A DNA stretch of 49,401 bases from NCBI GenBank assembly GCA_022823365.1, contig JAJDXG010000011.1, forward strand, positions 1-49,401. The letters are read 5' to 3'. The DNA is from Gemmatimonadota bacterium (GTDB lineage: Bacteria; Gemmatimonadota; Gemmatimonadetes; Longimicrobiales; Gaopeijiaceae). Positions 1-8,375 of the stretch are shown here, piece by piece. The translations under genes were made by a program, and so were the position numbers. The notes below the pieces were generated by a model. That model was not told the DNA's origin. It searched no databases and was given only the letters and a program-made list of their open reading frames with translations. Numbering within the stretch: the stretch's first letter is position 1; the number at the start of each line of letters is the position of its first letter.

Positions 1-246
1 GAGGCCGATTGGGAGGCAGCGCTCGAACGCATCACGCTGACGGGGCCGGAGGGTGAGGCATACGTGGACCAGGCCGACGAGCGCCGCATCACGGTGGTCA
101 CGGAACCCGGAACGGGACGCCTGCGCGCGATTCTGCGGGACTGGGAAGGGGCGCTGCCGGACGCGCTGAAGGGCGATGCCGGCCTCGAAGTGAGCATGAC
201 GCGCGGGCTCAGGGAGGCGGTGCGGCTGCGCGAGTCCCAACCCTGA
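1..246 (+). CDS. C-terminal part of an unrecognised protein (5' truncated)
   Basis: The frame is open from the first base of the window to a TGA at 244-246 and gives 81 residues, so the gene starts outside the window. The peptide is rich in charged residues (ERITLTGPEGEAYVDQ near its start) and ends in a likely amphipathic helix. It has no membrane segment, cysteine motif or signal that I recognise. Codon use is GC-rich in third positions like the neighbours, so I take it as a real coding end. No function can be assigned. The metallophosphoesterase gene begins about 200 bases downstream on the same strand; whether they are co-transcribed is unclear. Confidence 0.6.
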   Translation, partial: EADWEAALERITLTGPEGEAYVDQADERRITVVTEPGTGRLRAILRDWEGALPDALKGDAGLEVSMTRGLREAVRLRESQP

Positions 247-289
247 CGTTACGTAAGGGTTTGCGGAAACATCTGGCACGACCATCGAA

Positions 290-309
290 GGCGCGCTAAT
301 CTTCGCGCC
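290..309. terminator. Possible hairpin after the first gene
   Basis: GGCGCG (290-295) and CGCGCC (304-309) form a 6-base perfect inverted repeat around an AT-rich 8-base loop, 44 bases after the stop of the truncated first gene. No T-run follows on either strand, so it is at best a weak terminator. It could equally be a leader structure of the next gene. The rest of 247-444 shows nothing else convincing. Confidence 0.2.
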
Positions 310-444
310 CGAAACATGCGGCCCTTGCCAACCTCGCCATCGGGGTACGACGCCTGTCCGCCTCCCGGTGCCCGCTCACGCAAGAGGGAAGGGATCGGAA
401 CGGGACGGAGCATTCTCGCGTTGCGGCCGCGCCAGGGGAGGGCC

Positions 445-1500
445 ATGGATACGGAGCCGGAACGCGGCCGGCGGGACCGGGTTGCCCGCAAGTTCGAACG
501 GGCAACGCCCGCACCTGACGCATCCATGCGCGCGGGTCGGCGGCTTGCGGCAGCAGTCTGGCTGGCATCGGGCCTCGTTGTGGCCGGGTGCGCCGACCCG
601 CCTCCCGCCGACCCACCCCGGCCCGGGGCCATCGCCTTCGGTGTCTACGGGGACGGACCCTACTACCCATGGGAGGAGCCCCGCGCCCGGCGGATGCTGC
701 TGGACGCCCAGTCACCCGGGGTGGATTTCCTGATCCACATCGGCGACATCCTGGGCGGATCCTGCGCGGATGAGGTGCTGCACGACATCCGCAGGCAGCT
801 GGATGACGTGTCGGTTCCGGTCGTGTACACGCCGGGGGACAACGAGTGGGCGGACTGCCATGCGCCAGGCGCGGGCGGCTACGACCCTCTCGATCGGCTG
901 GCGATGCTGCGTCGGGTCTTCTTCGACGATCCGTCATCCAGCCTCGGTGCCGTGCCGATGCCCGTCACATCGCAGGCGAAGGATGCCGCGTTCGCCGAGT
1001 TCCCGGAGAACCAGCGCTGGACCCGGGGCGGCTTCGTCTTCGCCACCCTGCACGTGGTGGGGTCCTTCGACGCGACGGCGCAGTTCCCGGAGCGAGACGA
1101 CCGGCACGACCAGGAAGTTGCCCGCCGGAGCGAGGCGGCGCTTGCGTGGATGGATGTCGTGTTCGAGGAAGCGCGGACCACCGGGGCCTCCGGGATCGTG
1201 CTCGCGGCACACGCCAACGTTCGCCTCGAGAGCGGGGGCGGGGAGGGCTACGGGCCCTTCGTCACCGCGTTGCGGGATCATGTGGCCGCCTTTTCCGGGG
1301 ATGTCCTCTTCATCCACGGGGACACGCACACCTTCCGGACGGACCAGCCCCTGACCGACGGGAAGGGACGGGGACTCGCCAACTTCACGCGTCTTGAGAC
1401 CTACGGATCCCCTGACATAGGCTGGGTGCGGATCGTGGTGGACACCGTGAAGGGCGAAATTGTCGACGTGGAGCCCCGGCTGATGAAGCGCTGGTTCTGA
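445..1500 (+). CDS. Metallophosphoesterase-like lipoprotein
   Basis: Predicted exported calcineurin-like phosphoesterase. The N-terminus carries a lipoprotein signal: a basic stretch (MRAGRR), a hydrophobic core and the lipobox VAGC near base 590, followed by a Pro-rich linker. Metal-binding elements of the fold are visible in order: GDGPYY, FLIHIGDILGG, YTPGDNEW (in place of the usual GNHD), an AHANV histidine and a C-terminal IHGDTHTF. The substrate is unknown. I chose the ATG at 445 because AGGGGAGGG sits just upstream. The ATG at 526 lacks a visible ribosome site but would give a more typical short signal peptide, so it is a real alternative. The next gene on the strand starts 56 bases later. 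Confidence 0.8.
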   Translation: MDTEPERGRRDRVARKFERATPAPDASMRAGRRLAAAVWLASGLVVAGCADPPPADPPRPGAIAFGVYGDGPYYPWEEPRARRMLLDAQSPGVDFLIHIGDILGGSCADEVLHDIRRQLDDVSVPVVYTPGDNEWADCHAPGAGGYDPLDRLAMLRRVFFDDPSSSLGAVPMPVTSQAKDAAFAEFPENQRWTRGGFVFATLHVVGSFDATAQFPERDDRHDQEVARRSEAALAWMDVVFEEARTTGASGIVLAAHANVRLESGGGEGYGPFVTALRDHVAAFSGDVLFIHGDTHTFRTDQPLTDGKGRGLANFTRLETYGSPDIGWVRIVVDTVKGEIVDVEPRLMKRWF

Positions 1501-1556
1501 CAGCCTCGGGATACGAACTTCCCCCGGACTGCCAGCGAAGGAGCACACCGCGACCG

Positions 1557-3065
1557 ATGAGCGATCGAAACGCATCCGCCGGATCCCGGCCCAAAACCGG
1601 GCTCGTCCGCGAACTCGGGCTCATGGGGCTGGTGGCGACCGGCATCTGCGCGATGCTCGGCGCCGCCATCAACGTGATGCCGTTCATGATCCAGCGCAGC
1701 GTGCCCGGGATCGGACCCTGGGTGCTGCCCGCGTACCTCTTCGCGGCCGTGCCCGCCGTTCTGGCCGCTCTGGCCTACGCCAGCCTGGGCTCCGCGATGC
1801 CGCGGGCCGGGGGCAGCTACATCTATGCGAGCCGAGCCCTGAGTCCGTACTGGGGCTTCGTCGCCAGCTTCTCGCAGTGGTTCGGGCTGTCCATCGCGAT
1901 CGGGGTGGTCTCCTACATCCTGATTCCCTTCCTGCGCGACATCGCGGGTGCGCTCGAGTTGGTCGCCCTCGCGGACGCCCTCGACACCGGCGCGGTTCGG
2001 GTAGGGCTCGCGCTCGCGTTCCTGTGGACCTTCGTGCTGGTGAACGTGCGCGGGCTCGAGCTCTACGAGCGCACCCTGGTGCCGATGATGTTCCTGATGT
2101 TCGCGCTGGGCGCGGTGGTGATCGTGGCCGGGTTCGCCTTCGATCACGGAGACTTCGCGGCCGCGCTCTCGGCGTCGGAGGGCCGGTCCGTCCCCGAGGC
2201 GGTCGCGCCGGCGCTCGAACCTCGCACCCTGCTGGCGGCGTCGGTGCTGCTCTTCGCCACCTTCATCGGCTTCGATTCCATCGCCCAGGCCGGGGGCGAG
2301 GCGAAGAACCCGGGGCGCAACCTGCCGCTCGCGATCGCGCTCGCGATCACGATCGTCGGTGGCTTCTACTTCCTGTTCACGGCGGCGGTGTACCACGCGG
2401 TTCCCTGGAGCTTCATCGCCGCCGAGGCGCAGGTGCGGGATCTTACCGCGCCGGGACTGCTCGGGTATCTGCTCCCCGCGGGATGGACGGTGGTGATCGT
2501 CGGCGGGGCCGCGGTGGCGCTGATCAACGACCTCCCGGCGATGCTGCTGGCGGTTTCGCGCATGATGTTCGCGTGGGCCGAGGACGGCATCTTTCCGAAG
2601 AGGGCCGCCGCGGTGCACCCGCGCCGGCGCACGCCCCACGTCGCCATCGTCGCCAGCGGACTCATGGCTTCGGTGGGGATCACGGGCAGCCACCTCGCGG
2701 GCGACTTCTTCCTCGGGATCGACATCCTGGTCATCTCGATGCTGGTGAACTTCGGGCTCATGTGCCTGGCGTTGCTGACGCTGCCGCGGCGCAACCCCGA
2801 CCTGGCGGCGCGCGTGTCCGTGCTGACCGGGCGCACGGCGAGAACTCTGGTAGGCGGCGCGGGAGTGGTCGTGCTGGGGACCTTCCTGTTCGTGCAGGTG
2901 ATGCGCGACCTGACCACCGAGGTGGAAGCGTGGTACTTCCATCCCACGTGGGTGTGGCTGCTGGTGATGGCCGTGGCTTCCGGGGTGTTCTGGTGGAAGA
3001 TGACGGCGCTCACGACCTCCGGCGCGGATGTGGAGCGCATCTTCCGCGAACTCCCGCCTGAATGA
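1557..3065 (+). CDS. APC-family amino acid/polyamine permease
   Basis: A 502-residue integral membrane protein with about twelve hydrophobic segments and the look of the amino acid-polyamine-organocation superfamily. The first helix has the glycine-rich ICAMLGAAINVMPF stretch, and SMPRAGGSYIYASRAL after helix 2 is the family's conserved loop. GFDSIAQAGGEAKNPGRN before a later helix matches the typical APC signature. GAAGG-type purine or sugar motifs are absent. GAAGGAG-like ribosome site (1537-1543) precedes the ATG. Its stop overlaps the start of the aldo/keto reductase-RidA gene (ATGA), so the two are probably co-translated. That context suggests import of an amino acid or amine whose breakdown yields a carbonyl or imine/enamine intermediate. 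The substrate is not deducible from sequence. Confidence 0.88.
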   Translation: MSDRNASAGSRPKTGLVRELGLMGLVATGICAMLGAAINVMPFMIQRSVPGIGPWVLPAYLFAAVPAVLAALAYASLGSAMPRAGGSYIYASRALSPYWGFVASFSQWFGLSIAIGVVSYILIPFLRDIAGALELVALADALDTGAVRVGLALAFLWTFVLVNVRGLELYERTLVPMMFLMFALGAVVIVAGFAFDHGDFAAALSASEGRSVPEAVAPALEPRTLLAASVLLFATFIGFDSIAQAGGEAKNPGRNLPLAIALAITIVGGFYFLFTAAVYHAVPWSFIAAEAQVRDLTAPGLLGYLLPAGWTVVIVGGAAVALINDLPAMLLAVSRMMFAWAEDGIFPKRAAAVHPRRRTPHVAIVASGLMASVGITGSHLAGDFFLGIDILVISMLVNFGLMCLALLTLPRRNPDLAARVSVLTGRTARTLVGGAGVVVLGTFLFVQVMRDLTTEVEAWYFHPTWVWLLVMAVASGVFWWKMTALTTSGADVERIFRELPPE

Positions 3066-4516
3066 GCGTCGAGCATCGGAGGCTGGCACCGGGACTGCGC
3101 GTGTCCCGGGTGCTGAACGGGCTCTGGCAGGTCGCGGACGCGGAACGGGACGGAACCGAGCTCGACCCGGAGGCGGCGGCGCGTGCGCTGGAGGCGCATG
3201 TGGAAGCGGGGTTCGACACCTTCGACGCCGCCGATCACTACGGCTCCGCCGAGATCATCGCGGGGACCCTGGCCCGCCGCCGGGAGGGGGTGCGAGTGCT
3301 CACCAAGTGGGTGCCGTCCCCGGGCGCGTCGTCGCGGGCCGAGGTGGAGGCGGCGGTCGACCGCGCGCTTCGGAGGATCGGCGTGGAGCGCATCGATCTG
3401 CTCCAGTTCCACGCCTGGAACTACGCCGACCCGAGCTGGCTGGACTGCCTGTTCCACCTGGCCGACCTGAAGGCCGAGGGGAAGATCCTGCACCTCGGGG
3501 TCACCAACCTGGACGCGGTGCATCTGGACATGGCCCTGCACAGCGGCATCCCCCTCGTCTGCAACCAGGTGTGCTACTCGCTGCTCGACCGGCGGCCGGC
3601 CACCACCATGGCCGAGGTGTGCCGGACCCACGGCGTGCAGATGCTGGCCTACGGGACCCTCGCCGGGGGACTGCTGAGCGACCGCTGGCTGGGACGCCCG
3701 GCGCCCCCGATCAACGACGCCCTGACGTGGTCGCAGATGAAGTACCGCCGCTTCGTGAACCAGGCCGGCGGGTGGGATCGCTTTCAGGAGGTGCTGCGCG
3801 CGGCGCGGCGGGTCGCGGACCGGCTGGGCGTGTCGATCGCCAACGTGGCGGGCCGCTACGTGCTCGAACAGCCCTGCGTGGCCGGCGTGATCGTGGGCGC
3901 ACGGCCGGGGGGACGCAGCTACCTCGAAGACAACCTGCGGCTCTTCGACTTCGCGCTGGACGGCGATGCGCTCGCCGAGCTGGATGGGGCCGCGGCGCGC
4001 CTGGATCCCATCCCCGGGGACTGCGGCGACGAATACCGGCGCCCGCCCTACCTGACGGCGGCGGGAGATCTGCGCCACCACGTAGACCGCTTCCCCGCCC
4101 CGTATCCGGTTCGACACGGGAGCGACGGGCGCGCGCGGGTCTCGTCCGGCACCATGTGGGAGGACGTGGCCGGCTTCAGCCGGGCCGTGCGGTCCGGCAA
4201 CCGCATCTGGATCGCGGGCACCACCGCGACCCACGGCACCCGACTGATCGGAGGCGACGACGCCGGCGCCCAGACCCACTTCGCCATCGACAAGGTGGAG
4301 GGCGCGCTGAATTCGCTGGGCGCCGGGCTCGGCGACGTCGTGCGCACCCGGCTCTACATCCGGGACGTCGCCGACTGGGAGGCGGTGGCGCGCGCGCACG
4401 GACACCGCTTCCGCGAGGTGCTGCCCGCCAACACCCTCATCCGCACGGGCCTGGTCGGCGAGGGCTACCGCGTCGAGATCGAAGCCGAAGCGGAGGTCAG
4501 AGCATCTCCAGAATGA
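3062..4516 (+). CDS. Aldo/keto reductase fused to a RidA-family domain
   Basis: A 484-residue two-domain protein. Residues 1 to about 345 are an aldo/keto reductase barrel with the family tetrad visible as Asp55 and Tyr60 (FDAADHY), Lys82 (TKW) and His117 (LLQFHAW). The C-terminal part, from about 356, is a RidA/YjgF-like domain: NRIWIAGTTATHG, then VEGALNSLGAGLGDVVRTRLY, ending in YRVEIEAEA. In archetypal RidA, an Arg in the PAR motif binds the imine/enamine substrate. Here that position reads PAN, so classic deaminase activity is doubtful. RidA hydrolyses reactive enamines and imines and the reductase handles carbonyls, so a joint role in clearing one intermediate is plausible but inferred. 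The gene overlaps the upstream permease by ATGA and converges on ccdA with a 20-base tail overlap. Confidence 0.85.
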   Translation: MSVEHRRLAPGLRVSRVLNGLWQVADAERDGTELDPEAAARALEAHVEAGFDTFDAADHYGSAEIIAGTLARRREGVRVLTKWVPSPGASSRAEVEAAVDRALRRIGVERIDLLQFHAWNYADPSWLDCLFHLADLKAEGKILHLGVTNLDAVHLDMALHSGIPLVCNQVCYSLLDRRPATTMAEVCRTHGVQMLAYGTLAGGLLSDRWLGRPAPPINDALTWSQMKYRRFVNQAGGWDRFQEVLRAARRVADRLGVSIANVAGRYVLEQPCVAGVIVGARPGGRSYLEDNLRLFDFALDGDALAELDGAAARLDPIPGDCGDEYRRPPYLTAAGDLRHHVDRFPAPYPVRHGSDGRARVSSGTMWEDVAGFSRAVRSGNRIWIAGTTATHGTRLIGGDDAGAQTHFAIDKVEGALNSLGAGLGDVVRTRLYIRDVADWEAVARAHGHRFREVLPANTLIRTGLVGEGYRVEIEAEAEVRASPE

Positions 4517-5225
4517 AGTCGGGCGTAAAGCGGATCAGGTACGTGCTGAGAAGGGTGAACGTCCCGCTGACCAGCATCACCCCGACGACGATCAGGAGAA
4601 CGCCCGCCGTAACCTGAAGCGCGGGAAGCAGGTGCCGGAAACGCCGAAAGCCGCGCAGGAATGCACCAACCGCGAGCGTGGCCAGGAGAAACGGCACCGC
4701 GAGCCCCATCGAGTAGACGAAGAGGTATCCCACGCCCGCCCACATGTATTCGGCCGTTGCGGCCAGGGTGAGCGCCGTCCCCAGCATGGGCCCGATGCAC
4801 GGCGTCCAGCCGGCCGCGAAGGCTGCTCCCACCCCCAGGGTTCCCAGATGCCCGACGGGCTTGTCGTTCAGATGCACGCGCCGTTCCCGATCCAGCGCGG
4901 TCAAGCGCAGCACGCCGGCCAGGTACAGCCCCAGGAGGATGATGATCGCGCCGCCGATGCGCGCGATCCACAGGTCGTAGGCGCGGAAGAACTGGCCCAG
5001 GAAGGAGGCCGATGCGCCCATCAGCACGAAGATCAGCGTGAACCCGGAAACGAACAGGAGCGAATGGACGAGCGCGGCGCGCCGGTCCACGCCTGCCTGC
5101 AGGTCCTCCAGGCTCATGCCCGTGATGAACGAGAGGTAGCCGGGCACGAGAGGAAGCACGCAGGGGGAGAGGAAGGAAATCGTTCCTGCCAGGAAGACGC
5201 CTGCCAGAGGTATCGAATCGGTCAC
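4497..5225 (-). CDS. ccdA: Cytochrome c biogenesis protein CcdA (thiol-disulfide membrane transporter)
   Basis: A 242-residue membrane protein with six hydrophobic segments. CcdA passes reducing equivalents from cytoplasmic thioredoxin to extracytoplasmic thiol proteins used in cytochrome c maturation and disulfide repair. The redox pair is visible as Cys22 (SFLSPCVLPLVPGY) and Cys143 (GWTPCIGPMLG), each in the classic helix context. I chose the GTG at 5225 because it overlaps the upstream stop (GTGA) and begins just before the first helix; longer readings add a low-complexity extension. It is the last gene of the minus-strand run. Its last 20 bases overlap the end of the convergent reductase-RidA gene. 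Possible periplasmic clients in the window are SCO1, the DUF255 protein and the rhodaneses (inference). Confidence 0.9.
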   Translation of the reverse strand: MTDSIPLAGVFLAGTISFLSPCVLPLVPGYLSFITGMSLEDLQAGVDRRAALVHSLLFVSGFTLIFVLMGASASFLGQFFRAYDLWIARIGGAIIILLGLYLAGVLRLTALDRERRVHLNDKPVGHLGTLGVGAAFAAGWTPCIGPMLGTALTLAATAEYMWAGVGYLFVYSMGLAVPFLLATLAVGAFLRGFRRFRHLLPALQVTAGVLLIVVGVMLVSGTFTLLSTYLIRFTPDFILEML

Positions 5226-6889
5226 GGATTGCTTTTCCGGGGCTGAGGACGAGTTGCGGATGCCGATGGCGGCCGGATGTCCGGCTGCCCGGTTTCTTCG
5301 GATGCCGGACCCGAGCGGGCGCGTCTGGCTTCGGCCCACGCGCGGGCACCGGCCGTGACCCCCAGCCACCCCAGCAGGGCGGCGAAGGTCCAGGCCACGG
5401 TTCTAGGAAAGAAGGCGGACAGCAGCGCGAGCCCGATGAGTATGCCGGCCGTGGTGCCGAGCACGGTGCGCGCCTCCCGCTCAAGCAGGCGGCGGCCGGC
5501 GATGGCGTCGCCAAGGGTCGAGCCCGCGCGCACCAGGTCGCTGATGCGCCAGCCGCCGCGATCGGGGGAGTTGCGCCAGTGCTCCAACCGCTCCAGGAGG
5601 CGTTCCGGAGGCTCGATGGGGCGTTGCTCGGGCTCCCTGGCGGGAGGTCGCGCCGCCCGGCCGTGCGGTCCGGAGGGCAGGACGATCTCGATCGATGAGG
5701 CCAGATCGGCCAGGAAGAGGCCCTCCAGTTGACGGGCCAGCTTGCGGTCCAGCACGCCGATGTCGATCTCCCAGTTGCCGAGCAGGCTCGCCGCGTTGAG
5801 GTTGCTCGATCCGATGCGGCTCCAGACGCCGTCGGCGACCGCCGTCTTGGCGTGAATCATCGGCCCCTGCCACTCGAACAGCCGCACGCCCGCCTTCAGA
5901 AGATCCCGATACCCCCCCCGCGCCAGGCTTCCTACCAGAGGCCAGTTGTTGTGGGCGGGCACCAGGATGCGCACATCCACTCCGTCCCGGGCGGCCGCAG
6001 CCAGCGCTTCGGCGACCGGGCGAGGCGCGATGAAGTAGGGATCGGTGATCCAGAGCCGCCGGCGCACGCTGGCGGCCGCCAGCTGGGTCACCCGGTAGAC
6101 CCGGGCCCTCCAGGGTCTCCCCTCGATGACCCAGACCGGAGTCTGGCCCGCCGCCTCCGGCACGACCCCGTCCAGCAGCTCCGGGGGCACGGGGTCGCCG
6201 ATCTCGTCCCACAGGCGTCCGAACGCGCGCGCCGCCGCCAGCGCCGCCGGACCCCGCAGTTCGGCCCCGGTGTCGCGCCAGGGCGCGCGATCCTCCGTGC
6301 CCGCCCACTCGTCGCCGATGCAGAACCCCCCGACGAAGGCCACTTCGCCGTCTACGCACACCAGCTTGCGGTGGTCGCGCTGAAGCACCCCGAAGGGATC
6401 GCGCAGAGCGGGCCGGTTGAAGGCGCGCACCTGGACGCCCTTCTGGCGGAACGGCTTCCAGTAGCGGGCGGGCGTCGCCCAGCACCCCACCCAGTCGTAC
6501 AGGACCCGCACCTCCACGCCCTGCTCCGCCTTGGCCACGAGGATGTCGCGGAAGGCGCGGCCGGTCCTGTCGTCGCGAACGACATAGTTCTCGAAATGGA
6601 CGAAGCGGCGGGCGCTCCCGATGGCGTCGATCCAGCTCTCGAACGTGTGCGGTCCGTCGAAGTTCAGCCGGATTTCGTTGTCGTCGATGCGCGGGGCGCC
6701 CGCGGACCGATCCATGGCCTTCGCCAGAACGTCGTAGGGCGTGACTTCCAGGCCGAAGGACAGAGTGGATGTCCGCTGCGGCGCGCGCGCGAGGCCGAGG
6801 TCTGCGGCGCCGGCCGGGGCGCGCGGCCGGTCCGTGGACTGTACGGCGCCTGGCGTGCCTACCGGCTGGGGGCGGGCGGATGCGCTCAC
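5222..6889 (-). CDS. Phospholipase D-family / cardiolipin synthase-like protein
   Basis: A 555-residue protein with two HKD active-site motifs of the phospholipase D superfamily: HRKLVCVDG near residue 172 and IHAKTAVADG near residue 346, the latter followed by GSSNLN as in cardiolipin synthases. Two hydrophobic segments lie near the C-terminus (about residues 480-525), whereas classical bacterial cardiolipin synthases have them at the N-terminus. This is an odd inverted layout. A phosphatidyl-transferase role is likely; the acceptor is unknown. The GTG at 6889 overlaps the agmatinase stop as GTGA, which fixes the start despite a longer open frame running through the agmatinase gene. The stop in turn overlaps the ccdA start. 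Confidence 0.85.
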   Translation of the reverse strand: MSASARPQPVGTPGAVQSTDRPRAPAGAADLGLARAPQRTSTLSFGLEVTPYDVLAKAMDRSAGAPRIDDNEIRLNFDGPHTFESWIDAIGSARRFVHFENYVVRDDRTGRAFRDILVAKAEQGVEVRVLYDWVGCWATPARYWKPFRQKGVQVRAFNRPALRDPFGVLQRDHRKLVCVDGEVAFVGGFCIGDEWAGTEDRAPWRDTGAELRGPAALAAARAFGRLWDEIGDPVPPELLDGVVPEAAGQTPVWVIEGRPWRARVYRVTQLAAASVRRRLWITDPYFIAPRPVAEALAAAARDGVDVRILVPAHNNWPLVGSLARGGYRDLLKAGVRLFEWQGPMIHAKTAVADGVWSRIGSSNLNAASLLGNWEIDIGVLDRKLARQLEGLFLADLASSIEIVLPSGPHGRAARPPAREPEQRPIEPPERLLERLEHWRNSPDRGGWRISDLVRAGSTLGDAIAGRRLLEREARTVLGTTAGILIGLALLSAFFPRTVAWTFAALLGWLGVTAGARAWAEARRARSGPASEETGQPDIRPPSASATRPQPRKSNP

Positions 6890-7863
6890 GAATCCCGGCC
6901 CGCGGTGGCGTAGGCGATCAGCTTGTAAACCAGGCGGGCAACCAGAAAGTCCGGCGCCCGGAGGCCCGGGATGGGCGCCAGTTCGACCACGTCGGCGGCC
7001 ACCACCCGGCGCTCGGCGAAGACCCGGCGCAGGAAGCGCAGCGTCGGGTACCATGCGCCGCCTCCCGGCTCGGGCGCTCCCGTGCTCGGAACCAGCGACG
7101 GGTCGAAGTAGTCGATGTCGAAGGTGAGGTACACCAGCGGCCCGAGCGCCTCCAGGGCGCGGTCCATCCAGGCTTCGTCGCGCTCCATCTCGTCCGCGAA
7201 GATCAGCGTAACGCCGGGCTCCCGGCGCGCCGCCTCCACCTCCTCCAGGCTGACCCCGCGCAGCCCGACCGCGACGATGTCTGCCCGGTCCACGACCCGG
7301 GTCATCGCGCACGCGTGCGAGAAGGCAGATCCGTCGTGGGAGGCGCGCAGGTCGGCGTGGGCGTCGAGTTGAAGCACGGAGAGGCGTTCCGGATGGCGCG
7401 CCGCAGCCGCGCGGATGGCCGCGGAGGAGATGGAATGCTCGCCGCCCAGCATGGTCAGGAAGCGGCCGTCGGCTGCATCGAAAACGGCTCCCCAGGCCTC
7501 CTCCAGCTCCGCCAGGGCAGCGGCGGGACCATCGCGGGTCAGCTCCAGGGCGGGCAGCGTGTGGACGCCGGCCCGGCACGGCTCGGCATCCAGCTCGTTG
7601 TCGTAGAGCTCGACGTACTGGGACGCATCCAGGATGGCGCGCGGCCCGTAGCGGGTTCCCGTGCCCCACGACGTAGTGGCCTCGTAGGGAACGGGCAGGA
7701 TCAGCGCGCGCGCGGACGCGAACGCGCTGGTCGCCTCGTCGAGGCCGAGAAACGTGCGCGGAAGCCCCCAGCTCAGTCCCGTCAAGGCTGCCGGAAGGGA
7801 CCCTGTCGCGGCTTCGTCGGCGACGGCGCCCCGGCCGGTGCCCGGCGACCTCAGATTCGGCAT
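6886..7863 (-). CDS. speB: Agmatinase / arginase-family ureohydrolase
   Basis: A 325-residue ureohydrolase. The binuclear manganese ligands are visible: His143 in GGEHS, Asp167/His169/Asp171 in LDAHADLR, and Asp249/Asp251 in FDIDYFDP. The family cleaves guanidino compounds to urea plus an amine. Agmatinase (agmatine to putrescine) is the best guess from the DAHADLR and SHAC regions, but other guanidino substrates (arginine, guanidinobutyrate) cannot be excluded. The first 40 residues are a low-complexity extension, so the true start could lie slightly downstream. It sits 14 bases after fur and overlaps the phospholipase D gene by GTGA. Confidence 0.88.
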   Translation of the reverse strand: MPNLRSPGTGRGAVADEAATGSLPAALTGLSWGLPRTFLGLDEATSAFASARALILPVPYEATTSWGTGTRYGPRAILDASQYVELYDNELDAEPCRAGVHTLPALELTRDGPAAALAELEEAWGAVFDAADGRFLTMLGGEHSISSAAIRAAAARHPERLSVLQLDAHADLRASHDGSAFSHACAMTRVVDRADIVAVGLRGVSLEEVEAARREPGVTLIFADEMERDEAWMDRALEALGPLVYLTFDIDYFDPSLVPSTGAPEPGGGAWYPTLRFLRRVFAERRVVAADVVELAPIPGLRAPDFLVARLVYKLIAYATAGRDS

Positions 7864-7877
7864 CGTCCGGTGCCCGC

Positions 7878-8375
7878 TCAGATGGTCTCGATGGGGCAGG
7901 TCAGCCCTTCATCATCGAGCCGCGCTCCCGACTGCCGGCAGTCGGCGCACAGGCCGTAGATCTCCAGCTTGTGGCGGGAGGGCCGAAAGCCGTGCTCGCG
8001 CGCCACCCGCGCCTCCAGCCGCACGATCTCGCGCGAGTGGAACTCGGTGACCTTGCCGCACGACAGACAGATGAGATGCTCGTGCACGGGCTGGCGCGAG
8101 AGGCGATGTTCGTAGCGCTTGAAGCCTTCGCCGAAATCGTGCTCGTCGACCAGCTTGGAGCGCACCAGCAGATCGAGCGTGCGGTAGATGGTGGCCTTGC
8201 CGATGCGTTCGCCCCGGCCGCGCAGACGGCCTTCGATCTCCTCCACCGAGAGGTGGTCGTCGGAACCGAACACCACGTCCGCGACGGATGCGCGCTGCTG
8301 GGTCATGGGAAACCCCTGGTCGCGCAGATAGCGGCCGAAGAGGCGCACGAAGGGGTGGGCTGCCGTCGTCTTCAT
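7878..8375 (-). CDS. fur: Fur-family metal-dependent transcriptional regulator
   Basis: A 165-residue Fur-family repressor. The N-terminal winged helix contains the recognition helix region IGKATIYRTLDLLVRSKLV. The dimerisation domain carries the regulatory histidines in VHEHLICLSCGKVTEF and two structural zinc pairs, Cys103/Cys106 and Cys143/Cys146. Fur, Zur and PerR cannot be separated by eye; the HEHL...CGKVTEF pattern is closest to Fur. The start overlaps the stop of the upstream unknown gene (ATGA). No Fur box was recognised in the window, so its targets are unknown. Its operon also encodes metal-dependent enzymes (agmatinase, PHP, NrnA). Confidence 0.9.
   Translation of the reverse strand: MKTTAAHPFVRLFGRYLRDQGFPMTQQRASVADVVFGSDDHLSVEEIEGRLRGRGERIGKATIYRTLDLLVRSKLVDEHDFGEGFKRYEHRLSRQPVHEHLICLSCGKVTEFHSREIVRLEARVAREHGFRPSRHKLEIYGLCADCRQSGARLDDEGLTCPIETI

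Noticed and set aside
274..291. TGGCACG resembling a sigma-54 -24 element before the metallophosphoesterase gene
   Set aside because: The expected TTGC at -12 is missing and no activator gene is nearby.
1401..3089. Long minus-strand open frame (562 codons) opposite the permease gene
   Set aside because: Its residues are rich in Arg, His and Gly and lack any domain; it mirrors the GC-rich codon pattern of the permease on the other strand.
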